DNA of 64,000 bases, from positions 128,386 through 192,385 of the forward strand of contig NZ_BAABEO010000001.1 of the NCBI RefSeq assembly GCF_039540195.1, in the 5' to 3' direction. Below the pieces are notes generated by a model. The model was not told the DNA's origin. It searched no databases and saw only the letters and a list, made by a program, of their open reading frames with translations. A program made the position numbers and the translations under genes. The stretch comes from Zafaria ginkgonis (GTDB lineage: Bacteria > Actinomycetota > Actinomycetes > Actinomycetales > Micrococcaceae). Below are positions 26,022 through 34,772 of this stretch, piece after piece (position 1 is the first letter of the stretch; each line of letters opens with the position of its first letter).

Positions 26022-26740
26022 GCTCGGCGACCTCCCTTTGGCGTCCGGAACCGCCACCGTCACACCGGCAGCAGTTGCCTGGGTCAGTCCCGGCTGAGCG
26101 CGCTGACGCGCCCTGGCTCCTGCTCCATCAGCGTGGCTGCTTAGGTACATATCGAGCGAGCATCGAGGGTGCTGCGCCCCTCACGGAAGCACCCATCAAA
26201 GCTCACGCGTGGAACGTTCGGGAATCGCCTGGCCAGGCTGTTGTCCCGTTCACCAAGCCATGCAGCATCTCGTCCGCCTTGACACTGCGATTGTGGCCCC
26301 GGCGCAGCCAATCGTCAACGCGCTGGGCTCTTCACCGAACTCAGGGGGTTGTGCCTTCCGGATTCGGGTCCTCCATCAGCCCGGAGGGCCCGCGGCGCAC
26401 CTGCCCGAGGCTCGGCAGCGCAAATTCTGCCCGGACGCTTTCCTTGTCCGAACGCCGAACGCCGAACGCCGATCGGCCGGCGGTTCGATGTCGCCGCCGC
26501 CTGGTCGTTGATGTTTTCCAGGAGCCGCTGGGTGGAGCGCGGGTTCCGGCGCAGCGTGGAGGTCCGCAACGCGGGGTCTGAGGATCCGAAGTGGACTCTC
26601 TGCCCTGTGGAGTCGTTTTGGCTGCTCAGGTAAAGGCTTCCTCCCCGACCGACCATGGCAACTCCCTCACCCGGGTGTTGTGACGATCACTGGAATCCGC
26701 CCTGCGAAAACTAGGCCACTTATCACCGCGATTCACAAGA
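26022..26740. other. Long non-coding stretch
   Basis: No frame has a ribosome site or family match. It holds three tandem copies of CCGAACG (26448-26468) and, at 26700-26735, a conserved pre-site segment (GCGAAAACTAGGCCACTTATC) also seen before site 10. It may be the remains of lost genes. Confidence 0.5.
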
Positions 26741-26781
26741 GTGTCTCGACAAAGTGTCTTGCTACCCACGGGTTACGAGAC
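26741..26781 (+). repeat. Array site 5 (centre AC)
   Basis: Perfect accessory half; dyad 26756-26781 with left GTCTTGCTACCC and right GGGTTACGAGAC. Preceded by the CCACTTATC motif. Confidence 0.88.
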
Positions 26782-26836
26782 GCCCACGATGTCGCGGATA
26801 AGTCGACCTCGCGGGCAGGTTCCCCGGGCGGGTCCT

Positions 26837-27613
26837 TCAACCAGCCGCGCTCCTGACGAACGCGGTGATGGCTGCGGCGACCTCGCGGTGCGCCGTCTCG
26901 TTGAGGATGTCGTGCTTCATGCCCTCGAACACCAGGGTGCGGATCTGCGCGGACCGGGCGGCGACGGCGGCCACGTCCGCAACGGGCGCGACGGCGTCCT
27001 CCGAACCGTTGAGGGCGAGGACGGGAATCCTGAGGTGGCCGATCGTCTCGTCGATCTCGGCCCATGCGGGTGGCAGGGCCCTGCGGAGCACGTCGACGAT
27101 GTCGGCTTCCGTGAAGGCGAGCGGGTCGTTCTCCAGGGAGTCCCGGTAGAACGGGTCCCCGGAGAGGTCGTCCAGGTCGAGGGCAAACGCGTCGCCGGCG
27201 CCCTCGAGGTCGGCGAACCACCGCGGCATGCTCAGAGTGGCGCCGGTCAGCACGGCCGCGCGGTAGCGGTCGGGGTGGCGCAGGGTGGTGATCGTGGCCG
27301 CCACCGCTCCCAGCGAGTGCCCCGCGATGACCAGCGGCAGGCCGGCCTGCGCGGCGAGGTCGGTGAGTCGCTGGCCGTTGGAGACCAGCGCATCGATGCT
27401 CTCGATTTCACCGCGCTGGCCTCCGGTAAGGCCGTGCCCGATTTCGTCCAGCGCCCACAGGTCGATGTCCGCCTGGTTCAGGGCCGCGCCGAACCGGTGG
27501 TAGACCCCGGTGTGCTCGCCGAAGCCGTGCAGGAAGACCACCGCGGCCGTGGGCGAGGCCGCGTCCCAGTGCCGGTAGTACACGGGGCCCGAGACCCCAT
27601 CGAAGAAGGGCAC
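26837..27613 (-). CDS. Alpha/beta hydrolase, monoacylglycerol lipase-like
   Basis: The 258-residue protein has the fold's oxyanion region VVFLHGFGEHTGVYHRF, the nucleophile elbow VIAGHSLGAVAAT (Ser), the acid in LNGSEDAVAP and the His in EGMKHDILNE. This layout is that of the Hydrolase_4/monoglyceride lipase group, which cleaves small lipids. The GTG start follows TTGGAG. Cytosolic; the substrate is inferred. Confidence 0.85.
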   Translation of the reverse strand: MPFFDGVSGPVYYRHWDAASPTAAVVFLHGFGEHTGVYHRFGAALNQADIDLWALDEIGHGLTGGQRGEIESIDALVSNGQRLTDLAAQAGLPLVIAGHSLGAVAATITTLRHPDRYRAAVLTGATLSMPRWFADLEGAGDAFALDLDDLSGDPFYRDSLENDPLAFTEADIVDVLRRALPPAWAEIDETIGHLRIPVLALNGSEDAVAPVADVAAVAARSAQIRTLVFEGMKHDILNETAHREVAAAITAFVRSAAG

Positions 27614-27744
27614 CGTTACTCCAAGGCTGGGCGGACGTCGGTCGTTACCATCCTGCCCGACGTTTCGCTGCGACGCGATCCCTCAAGTCCGTGACTGTTG
27701 ACGTCGTTTGGTTCTGGCACGAATTTCGTGAACGGTGGCGGATC

Positions 27745-27895
27745 GTCGCGGCGGGCGCACAGCCGGTATCGGCGCCGGATCGCGGACACCGCCGTGGGCG
27801 GGCAGTCGGTGGTCATCGAGTTGTCGGGGCGGGGGGTCTCCTGCTCCGGGGCGGGGCGGGGCAGGAAGCGGTTCGCCGTTTTTCCGGTGGCGGGC
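27745..27895 (+). pseudogene. ISL3-family transposase remnant
   Basis: A short frame reads SRYRRRIADTAVGGQSVVIEL and then a spoiled zinc-finger (RGVSCSGAGRGRKRF), matching the N-terminal region of ISL3 (IS204/IS1001/IS1096) transposases. The rest of the gene and the ends are missing. The surrounding 27614-28075 holds nothing else recognisable. Confidence 0.6.
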
Positions 27896-28075
27896 GGCTT
27901 TCGCTTGCGGGTAGCAGGCTTGCGCAGGCGGTGCGTGGCCTGTTCGCGGCTTCCTCGATTTCTCGTGTCTGCAGCCGGTGAGGCAGGTACCGGCGGTGGT
28001 TGGCGCGGCGGGTGCGGTTGACGTCGTCGGTGAAGTGCCTAAGGCGGCCCGGTCTCACTGAATGCTTCTGCTGGC

Positions 28076-28786
28076 TTATGGACCTGTTCCATCACGGCTG
28101 CTGGGCGCTACTTCGTCTAGGAGATATGTTGCCAGTCGCTCTGGTTGGCTGAGCGCGATCAGGTGGCCGCCGGGGAGTACATCGATGGGGAGGCCCAGCC
28201 GGTCTTGTGCCACGTGCTGTTGGAATGTCAGCGGGAAGAACCGGTCGTCTGCTCCGGCGGCGATGCGGGTCGGCACGCTGGGCCAGGCGGTGAGCGGCCA
28301 GGGGTCGGCGAATGGTCGGTTTGACTGGCGGGGCTCGCCCCGGCTGAGCACCTCCTGTATGACGTTGTCGGGCACGTCGTGGAAGAACTCTGCGATGGGG
28401 TCGAAGGCCCCCGTGGGGTCGCGTCCGTCCGCTCGTGCCTTGGCGGCGTGCGCCTTTTGGTGGCCGGTGTTCGCCCACCAGTCTTGGCCGGTTTCCCCGG
28501 GTTTGGGGATCATCGCGTTGATCAGCACGATTTCCGCCACGGGGCGGCGGGCAGCGACCAGTGGTGCGGTGAAGCCGCCCATCGATTGGGCCACGAGCGT
28601 GACGGTTTCGTGGCCGTCGGCAGCGGCTTCGATCACGTTGGCGTACGCCGATAGGCCTGCGGTGTCATCTGCAGCTGGCAGATCCACCGCGATCGCGGCA
28701 TGTCCCCTGCGGAGAAGATGCGGTACCAGCCAGTCCCAGTAGCCGGCGTCGCCGCCGGCACCGGGAACGAGTATGAACGTTGTCAT
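28076..28786 (-). CDS. Alpha/beta hydrolase
   Basis: The 236-residue protein has FILVPGAGGDAGYWDWLVPHL at the start, the nucleophile elbow LVAQSMGGFTAPL, the acid near IAAGADDRFFP and the His in LPGGHLIALSQPERLA. This is the salicylate/methyl-ester esterase-like branch of the fold (short, no lid insert). Substrate unknown. Confidence 0.83.
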   Translation of the reverse strand: MTTFILVPGAGGDAGYWDWLVPHLLRRGHAAIAVDLPAADDTAGLSAYANVIEAAADGHETVTLVAQSMGGFTAPLVAARRPVAEIVLINAMIPKPGETGQDWWANTGHQKAHAAKARADGRDPTGAFDPIAEFFHDVPDNVIQEVLSRGEPRQSNRPFADPWPLTAWPSVPTRIAAGADDRFFPLTFQQHVAQDRLGLPIDVLPGGHLIALSQPERLATYLLDEVAPSSRDGTGP

Positions 28787-29023
28787 TTCTGCTCCTGGAC
28801 TGCGTCTGGGGTTGCCGGGAGTATCGGCCGGTGGGTATCAGCGCATCGAGGATTGCGCATCAGTCGGACTTTCCGGTCAAGGACTGGCCGGAATAACGCT
28901 TGGGGGTGTGGGTCGGTAGCGTTTCCACTGTATCCGGAAGTGGGTGTTCCTTGATCGGTTGTGCGTGGGGCATGAACCGTCCCGGGAATCATGCCGCCGT
29001 TTTGTTGGCGGCGTCCTCTGCTG

Positions 29024-29200
29024 CGCCAGTACTTCCCCAAGGGCACGAACCTCAACCTCCACGGCCCGGGACGCCTCCTCGAGGTCGCCACCGAACTCAA
29101 CCAGCGACCCCGGAAAATCCTCGGCGGCGTCACGCCCGCCGTAGCACTCCAGAAGCTACTCTTGAACCCACCAAAACCGTCCGTTGCGACGACCCTTTGA
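29024..29200 (+). pseudogene. IS30-family transposase C-terminal remnant
   Basis: The frame reads RQYFPKGTNLNLHG, LLEVATELNQRPRKILGGV and a stop, the standard C-terminus of IS30 transposases. The catalytic DDE domain is gone. The element's right end runs directly into the right half of array site 6, so it appears to have inserted in, or recombined at, that site. The plus-strand region 28787-29023 before it has no gene. Confidence 0.75.
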
Positions 29201-29205
29201 AACCG

Positions 29206-29222
29206 CCCGTCCGTTGCAAGAC
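29206..29222 (+). repeat. Array site 6, right half only (centre GT)
   Basis: CCCGTCCGTTGCAAGAC followed by ACACACTT matches site 3 exactly; the left half is replaced by the end of the IS30 remnant. Confidence 0.75.
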
Positions 29223-29329
29223 ACACTTTTGGCTGGTGGCAGCGTCGGCTACTGGCTTGAGTGCCCTTTCTCGATTGCTTCGCCGCCGGCCTTCACGCTA
29301 CGGCCGGAAGCGGCTGGGAGACTGTTGTC

Positions 29330-29740
29330 GTGACCATCGACATCAAAGCCATGCTCCATCGGGTCATCGCCGAGGTGTTCGACGGAAACTTCACCGTGGA
29401 GGACGCGACCTCCAGGGAGGATCCTCAGCTACACAGGGTCCGCGTGGCCTGCCGGTTCGATGAGGGCCGCACGGCCATCATCCGGGCCAGCTACGAGTGG
29501 GTGGACGCCTTCGTCCCCGAGCTGGAGGTCCAGACCGTCCTCTTCGACTACGACGATGCGGAACAGGAAAAGGCTGACGAGCTTCGAAGGCTCTGCCTTG
29601 TCGTGCGCGCCTACCTGCAGGGGGAGGGGCGTATCGAACGGCGGCGGCGGCTGTTCCGCCGGGGCACGGTCGCGGTTCTGGTGATCGAGGTGGACGGCCT
29701 TGAATGGCGCCTCGGCCGGAACCACTGGGTGGTTCCCTAG
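29330..29740 (+). CDS. Orphan protein, 136 aa
   Basis: A GTG at 29330 follows GGGAG. The soluble protein (AMLHRVIAEVFDGNFTVEDA, VRVACRFDEGRTAIIRASY, RRRRLFRRGTVAVLVIEVDG) looks like a small alpha/beta domain. No family is recognised. It is the first of several orphans in this packet. Confidence 0.6.
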   Translation: MTIDIKAMLHRVIAEVFDGNFTVEDATSREDPQLHRVRVACRFDEGRTAIIRASYEWVDAFVPELEVQTVLFDYDDAEQEKADELRRLCLVVRAYLQGEGRIERRRRLFRRGTVAVLVIEVDGLEWRLGRNHWVVP

Positions 29741-29833
29741 CCGTAGGGCTGATCCTTCCGCCCGTTCCGGCCCCGGAAGACGGGGCACTTCCTGCGGCGA
29801 GGACGCCTGGTTGGCCTGTGGCACACTGGCGAA

Positions 29834-30385
29834 ATGGACACCCGGCACATCCCTCCGGCCTCGATCGCGGCGCGCTGGAACGCTTCCGACCAGGCTGTGG
29901 ATTTGGTGATCGATGGGCGCGCGGTCATCGACATCGTTGACCCGCAAAAACAATGGGGTGTTTCCCCGTTTGCGCGCCGGTTCAGGCGGGCAGCGGCTCG
30001 CGGGTGGCTGTCCAGGTACCGCGGGGTGTTCGATGGCCGCGACGAGAGGCTTCTGGAGGGGGAGCTGGAGATCGCGGTCTGCGGGGCGTGCGGCGACCGG
30101 GGGTGCGGGAACCTTGCGGTCTACGTGGACATGGACGCGGACACGGTCGTGTGGCGGCAGCCGCACTGGGCCGGGGACGACGAGGAGGACGACGAGGAGC
30201 CCGGTCCCGACGATCCAGAATCGCTCTTGCCGCAGGTACTGGTGTTCGGCCGTGCCGAGTACGACGCAGCGCTGGCCGACGCGGAGCGGTTCATCAATCG
30301 CCCGGGGTGGCGCCGGGAGACGCCGGAAGCCGCAATATGGCCGAATTGGCTGCGGAACCGGTTCACGAGGTTGTGGGCCAAGTAG
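29834..30385 (+). CDS. Orphan protein with CxxCGDxGCG motif, 183 aa
   Basis: Starts at ATG 29834. It holds AVDLVIDGRAVIDIV near the start, then AVCGACGDRGCGNLAVYVDM, a likely zinc or structural Cys cluster, and a late FGRAEYDAALADAERFI helix. The convergent gene at 30968-31501 shares all three blocks, so the two are diverged paralogues. The function is unknown; such proteins occur in actinobacterial accessory regions. Confidence 0.72.
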   Translation: MDTRHIPPASIAARWNASDQAVDLVIDGRAVIDIVDPQKQWGVSPFARRFRRAAARGWLSRYRGVFDGRDERLLEGELEIAVCGACGDRGCGNLAVYVDMDADTVVWRQPHWAGDDEEDDEEPGPDDPESLLPQVLVFGRAEYDAALADAERFINRPGWRRETPEAAIWPNWLRNRFTRLWAK

Positions 30386-30597
30386 GATCGCGCGCGCTGC
30401 CCGTCCGGGGGTCGGTGACGGAAGTGCGGTCGGCTCGCAGCCGTCCGATGCACGTACTGGCCGGTGGTTCAGTCTCCGTCTTCGTCCCGCACGATTTCGA
30501 TGTGGGAGACGAACCACCCTTTCCGGTGTCCGGTTCCGACGGTCGATCTCAAGGCAGGCCGTCATCCTGCCCGAGGCAGGCCTTCTAGGGTGGAATC

Positions 30598-30954
30598 ATG
30601 AACACACCGACGCCGGAACAGCTTCACATTTTCGGCCAACTCATCGCCCACGCGGGCGGCCTCGCCCCTATCCTTGAGGCGCAGTTCGCGGCGAGCCGGA
30701 CCAAAGGCTGGGCGTTCTGCGGCGTGTGCTTCGATCTGGAGGTGGCAGGGGATGTGCCCCTGCTTCCCGAGGGCACCGAGCGCCCGCTGGCCTTCGAGGT
30801 GGACCCTGCCGCGGCTTCGGACCTGGTTCAGGTTCTGCTGTGGCATGACGACGGCCGGTCGAGCGGGATCGAGGTGTCCGCAGTCGATGATCCGCACCCC
30901 GGACTGAGGAACTTGCAGATCATCGGCTGCCTGCGCGAAAACCGGGCACCGTGA
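30598..30954 (+). CDS. Orphan protein, 118 aa
   Basis: The ATG starts a soluble protein with EQLHIFGQLIAHAGGLAPIL and FCGVCFDLEVAGDVPLLP. No known motif beyond a CGVC pair. It ends 14 bp from the convergent paralogue gene. Confidence 0.6.
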   Translation: MNTPTPEQLHIFGQLIAHAGGLAPILEAQFAASRTKGWAFCGVCFDLEVAGDVPLLPEGTERPLAFEVDPAAASDLVQVLLWHDDGRSSGIEVSAVDDPHPGLRNLQIIGCLRENRAP

Positions 30955-30967
30955 AGACCGGCTGCCT

Positions 30968-31501
30968 TTAACGGGCGAGGCCAAGCAGCCGCCGGAGGCG
31001 CCGAAAGCGGAGCTCTGACGGAGGAGGAACACGCCACGGTCCAGGTGCAAGCATCTCCAGGGCGGAGTTCAGGGCCGCTTCGTACTGCTTCTTGTCGAAC
31101 ACGATGCGCTCGGGGAACGCCTGGGCAAGGGGCTCCGGGTCGGGCAGCTCGTCGAACTCATTTTCTCGGTCCAACGTCCACCGGACGTCCTCCCAAGCGA
31201 CTTCCGTGCCAGTCACGGTGATGCGCGCGATGATGGCGCCGCATCCGAGATCTCCGCACTGCGAGCACACGGCCAGTTCGATCTGGCCGGGGCCCAGGGG
31301 AGCGTTAGTTTCTCTCTGTCCCAGCAGGGCCGCGGCACTCTCCAGCACCGGCTCGCGAAGCCACCGGTTCGCAAGGGGTGTGATCCTGTCAGCAACCTCG
31401 GGAATCAGTTCAAGGACGGACTTCCCGTCGATCAGGAGGTCGACATACTTCTCCTCTTCCACCCATCTCACGCCGAGGGTCCGGTGTTGATCTATCGCCA
31501 T
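30968..31501 (-). CDS. Orphan protein with CxxCGDxGCG motif, paralogue, 177 aa
   Basis: It matches the 29834-30385 protein in block order: VDLLIDGKSVLELI, AVCSQCGDLGCGAIIARI, and FDKKQYEAALNSALEML. It adds a basic tail (RFRRLRRLLGLAR). Identity is modest, so the duplication is old or the two genes were acquired separately. Confidence 0.72.
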   Translation of the reverse strand: MAIDQHRTLGVRWVEEEKYVDLLIDGKSVLELIPEVADRITPLANRWLREPVLESAAALLGQRETNAPLGPGQIELAVCSQCGDLGCGAIIARITVTGTEVAWEDVRWTLDRENEFDELPDPEPLAQAFPERIVFDKKQYEAALNSALEMLAPGPWRVPPPSELRFRRLRRLLGLAR

Positions 31502-31676
31502 GGAGTCAGTATGCCCTGCGGCGTTCGAACCTAGGGGAGAACGGCCGCGGTCAGATCTCTCAAGACGCTATTGGCTATTGAGATGGGCGGCCATCGGGGG
31601 CTGGTCGGGCCTCGTGTGCCCCGCTCGAGGCTCCTTCAATGCGCCGGAGGCTTAGGGTGGAACCGCCGGTTCCTCA

Positions 31677-32036
31677 TCACGAGCACAGCCCCGGCTCGGA
31701 GGTCAGCGCGGAGGGGCAGCCTTGCTCGATGTCGATGATGGTGATGGCCAGGGACGCAGCCAGAAGGACGAGGAAGCCGGCCAGCATGAACATGCTCTTG
31801 GACAGTCCTCCGGGGACCCATGCGTCGGGGGAGTCGTAATCGCCGTTGCCGTACGTGTAGGCCCTCCACAGCCATCCGGACCCGCAGAAGTGAATGAACG
31901 CCAAGGCATACGACGCCACGGCCGCAGCCGTGCGGAGCCCGGTGAACCAGACGGACAGGGTGAGGGTGGCCAGGACCAGTGCCGCGGTGAGCACCAGCGA
32001 GTGCCAGCTGGTCAGCCGACGTACAAGTGTTTTCAT
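31677..32036 (-). CDS. Membrane protein, 119 aa
   Basis: Three hydrophobic helices (LVLTAALVLATLTLSVWF, ASYALAFIHFCGSGWLWRA, MFMLAGFLVLLAASLAITII). The ATG overlaps the stop of the gene at 32033 (ATGA). Function unknown. Confidence 0.68.
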   Translation of the reverse strand: MKTLVRRLTSWHSLVLTAALVLATLTLSVWFTGLRTAAAVASYALAFIHFCGSGWLWRAYTYGNGDYDSPDAWVPGGLSKSMFMLAGFLVLLAASLAITIIDIEQGCPSALTSEPGLCS

Positions 32037-32479
32037 CCCAAGATCCCCACGCCCGTGTCGGCTCCTGCCGCGTATCCGACCGTTAGAGCTGCGGCCCCTG
32101 CCAAAGGCAGGACCAAGAGCCAGCGCCAAAAGTATTTGACGAGGCTGTTCCGTCGCTCTGCCCGCTCACGATAATCCGGGTCCCATGCGAATCGGCTGCC
32201 CATCGAGACCTGAGCCTCCACAAAAAGGGCAAACCGGGAAGGATGCCCCGCGGTTGCGGCGAAGAAGCTGAGGCTGCCCGCGGCCATCCACGCCGCCGTG
32301 AGCAAAAGCGGGTCCCAGCCCAACATCAGGGCCAGCTGCCATGCGGCAAATGCAGGGAACACCAACAGGACTGAATAGGCGTAAAAGATTGACCCGATAT
32401 CCACTTTTCCCTCTTGGGGGTCGTATCGGCTGGCCATGAGCAGCCAAACGGTCGCGACCAGCGCCACGATGAGAGCCAT
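32033..32479 (-). CDS. Membrane protein, 148 aa
   Basis: Starts MALIVALVATVWLLMASRYD and has four hydrophobic helices, with WDPDYRERAERRNSLVKYFW between the last two. The open frame extends upstream through array site 7, but that is chance; the ATG at 32479 is chosen though its ribosome site is weak. It is coupled to the next gene. Confidence 0.62.
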   Translation of the reverse strand: MALIVALVATVWLLMASRYDPQEGKVDIGSIFYAYSVLLVFPAFAAWQLALMLGWDPLLLTAAWMAAGSLSFFAATAGHPSRFALFVEAQVSMGSRFAWDPDYRERAERRNSLVKYFWRWLLVLPLAGAAALTVGYAAGADTGVGILG

Positions 32480-32662
32480 CAGCGGCAATGTTCCAAGAAT
32501 TCTTCCGTTTCTATCGTCAGCTAGCGAGGGAACTCCGGTTCCCGTACTTGGAGGCAGTCGGCTCCCTTGGCGGTCAGGATCCCTATCCGGGTGGCACCCT
32601 AAAGTCGAGGCTAGGCCACCGCCACGCCCTTGGGCGAACCGCCCATCGCCGCGGCTCAGAGA

Positions 32663-32704
32663 GCGTCTCGACAAGAACGTCTCGCATCCCACCGGTTGCA
32701 AGGC
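32663..32704 (+). repeat. Array site 7 (centre AC)
   Basis: Accessory half GCGTCTCGACAAG; dyad 32679-32704 with left GTCTCGCATCCC and right CGGTTGCAAGGC. Confidence 0.85.
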
Positions 32705-32804
32705 GCGGGCGAGGGGCCGCGCTGACTTTCGCGTGCTGCGATTGAGCATCGCGGGGCGGCTCGCTGGTGGCGGGACGGCGGGGGTGGCTCCTGCTTTCCT
32801 GGAG

Positions 32805-33074
32805 CTAGTTGGTCCGCTGGTCGCGGCCGTTGCCTCGTCCGTGGTTTCGGCCCTGACCGCTGGTGCGCTGTCCGGCGCGCCGCTGGCCGGGTGGTTGCTT
32901 CCTGGACGGTTGCGGACGGAACGGGATCTCTGCTTCCGGTAACGCTTCGTCAAATCCTTCGGGCGCCGGGGGAGCGGTGAACACGGCTGGGGGAGCGACG
33001 GTTTCGCGGGATGCCGGGCTGACCGGCGGGGCCTCTCCGGCCAACGGGTTCATGAACAGGGGGTCGGGGGGCAT
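32805..33074 (-). CDS. Small Pro/Arg-rich protein, 89 aa
   Basis: The ATG at 33074 follows AAAGG. The N-terminal half is Pro-rich (GEAPPVSPASRETVAPPAVF), the C-terminal half strongly basic (GQRRAGQRTSGQGRNHGRGN). The basic Gly-Arg tail suggests nucleic-acid or ribosome binding. No family is known, and coding is only moderately sure. Confidence 0.45.
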   Translation of the reverse strand: MPPDPLFMNPLAGEAPPVSPASRETVAPPAVFTAPPAPEGFDEALPEAEIPFRPQPSRKQPPGQRRAGQRTSGQGRNHGRGNGRDQRTN

Positions 33075-33342
33075 GGCGGCCTTTCGGGCGGGGTGGGAGT
33101 CGGACCAGCCTACCCTCGGCCTTCCGGGAACTTGCTGTCTGGTGCCCTGCTGCCCGTCGCTGGCAAGGCGCTTGCGAGCAGGTTCGGCGTGACCGTTCTT
33201 GAGGGAGGGAGCTGGATCCTCACGCAAGGTCTCCCGGCTGGTCGACGGTGCTGACGGTCGGTGGATCGCGGGTTCCGCGTGAGCGTGGGGCGCGGATGCC
33301 TTAGGGTTGCGGGGCAGAACCCGCAATCGAGGAACAGGACAT

Positions 33343-33642
33343 ATGGCACAGGACTATGACGCGGCACGCCCCGAAGTGGCCGAGCAGAGCGAGGAGACGT
33401 ACAAGAGCGTCCGGAGCATGGCGGCGCCGACGGCCCGTACGGTCGTCGAGGAACTCGACGTCGCCGAGGACGTGGACGGGCTCGAACTGCCCGGAGCCAT
33501 CGTCAACGATGAGCTGGTCGTTGCGGTGATCCCGCAGGGCGAGGACGAGTTCGTCTGCGGCTCGTGCTTCACCGTGCGCCACCGGTCCCAGTTGGTGCGC
33601 GAGAAGGACGGCACCGCCTACTGCCGCGACTGCGAGCTGTAG
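33343..33642 (+). CDS. DUF4193 family protein
   Basis: The 99-residue acidic protein is a complete member: MAQDYDAARPEV at the start, AEDVDGLELPGAIVNDELVV, then VIPQGEDEFVCGSCFTVRHRSQL and the final YCRDCEL, giving two CxxC pairs for one zinc. The family is actinobacterial, of unknown function. A truncated relative lies at 11847-12077. Confidence 0.9.
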   Translation: MAQDYDAARPEVAEQSEETYKSVRSMAAPTARTVVEELDVAEDVDGLELPGAIVNDELVVAVIPQGEDEFVCGSCFTVRHRSQLVREKDGTAYCRDCEL

Positions 33643-33742
33643 GGCACGTCGGGTGCGGGATTCGCCGCCGGCGACGGGCGGGCCGCGGCCGACCAACCGG
33701 GGAACGCGGCGCCTCAAGACCGGCGATCTGTAGGCTGAGGGG

Positions 33743-34357
33743 GTGGACTTCCTCTCGATCCCCACGCTGACCGGTGCCTTGGCCACACTGGAACCGCTGG
33801 CGCTGGAGCATGCCACGGAGTTGGCGGAGGCGGTCGCCGAGAACGACCTCCACAAGGTCTGGTACACCCGCCCGCCCTTCCCGGAGGGGATGAGTGCGGA
33901 GATCGAGAACCGGTTGGCCAAGCACGACGCCGGCCAGATCGTCCCGTGGGCGATCCGTCGGGCCAGCGATGGCCGGGCGGTCGGGATGACGACCTTCCTC
34001 AGTATCCGTCCCGACCACCGGCGTCTGGAGATCGGTTCCACTTGGATCGCCCCCAGTGCCCAGGGCACCGGCCTCAATACCGGGGTGAAGCTGCTGCAGC
34101 TCACCCATGCCTTCGACGCGCTGGACTGCATTGCCGTGGAATTCCGCACCCACTGGCACAACCAGCGCTCCCGGCGGGCCGTCGCCGCGCTCGGAGCCAA
34201 GCAGGACGGGGTGCTGCGCAACCACGACCTGTGGCGGGACGGAACCATGCGCGACGTCGTGGTGTTCTCCATCATTGAGAGCGAGTGGCCGACGGTGAAA
34301 CTATCCCTGACCGAAAAGCTGCGCACTCCACAACCAAACGTCAAAACAAACAGCTAA
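33743..34357 (+). CDS. GNAT family N-acetyltransferase (RimJ/RimL-like)
   Basis: The 204-residue protein has the RimL layout: GALATLEPLALEHATELAEA at the N-terminus, VGMTTFLSIRPDHRRLEIG, the acetyl-CoA region APSAQGTGLNTGVKLL and the NQRSRRAVAALGAKQDGVLR block. It transfers acetyl to an amine, often an N-terminus or small molecule. The GTG start at 33743 has a G-rich, weak ribosome site. Confidence 0.85.
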   Translation: MDFLSIPTLTGALATLEPLALEHATELAEAVAENDLHKVWYTRPPFPEGMSAEIENRLAKHDAGQIVPWAIRRASDGRAVGMTTFLSIRPDHRRLEIGSTWIAPSAQGTGLNTGVKLLQLTHAFDALDCIAVEFRTHWHNQRSRRAVAALGAKQDGVLRNHDLWRDGTMRDVVVFSIIESEWPTVKLSLTEKLRTPQPNVKTNS

Positions 34358-34383
34358 CCTGGCAAACTTCCGGGACAGCCCTA

Positions 34384-34424
34384 CTGTCTCGACAGAGTGT
34401 CTTGCATCCCACCGGTTGCAAGAC
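34384..34424 (+). repeat. Array site 8 (centre AC, consensus dyad)
   Basis: Accessory half CTGTCTCGACAGA; dyad 34399-34424 identical to that of site 4. Confidence 0.9.
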
Positions 34425-34772
34425 ACCCGAGTGGGCCCGGGTATGGCTGTGATCATGGCGAGGCATCCGGATCCCCCAGGAAGATCTCGCGCTGCCCACG
34501 GGCGCTGGTTGCGATCGCCCTGCGAATGCCTCCCGCGGGTCAGTGCGTGGGGTGCATTTCTACAAGCTGTTGTCTTACGACAACCGGATCCGTGGCATCC
34601 AATAGCGAGGCTCGGGATCAGGCCCTCCCGAGGTGTGTTCAGCGGTTCGCGTCCACAACCATCTGAACTTCGTCTTGGCGGAGGGGCGCGCCGAGGTGGT
34701 AAACGGAGTCCTTTTGCATCCCGGTGAGGGATGCCTGCGGGTCGGATTCGAAATGTGGTTGTCGCTTGGCCG
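34425..34772. other. Non-coding stretch
   Basis: No credible gene. A small hairpin (GCATCCC, 5-base loop, GGGATGC) lies at 34716-34734, next to a CCTTTT run. Confidence 0.5.

Noticed and set aside
32480..32953. N-terminal extension of the 32033 membrane protein
   Set aside because: It would be translated through array site 7 and has no ribosome site or conserved sequence.
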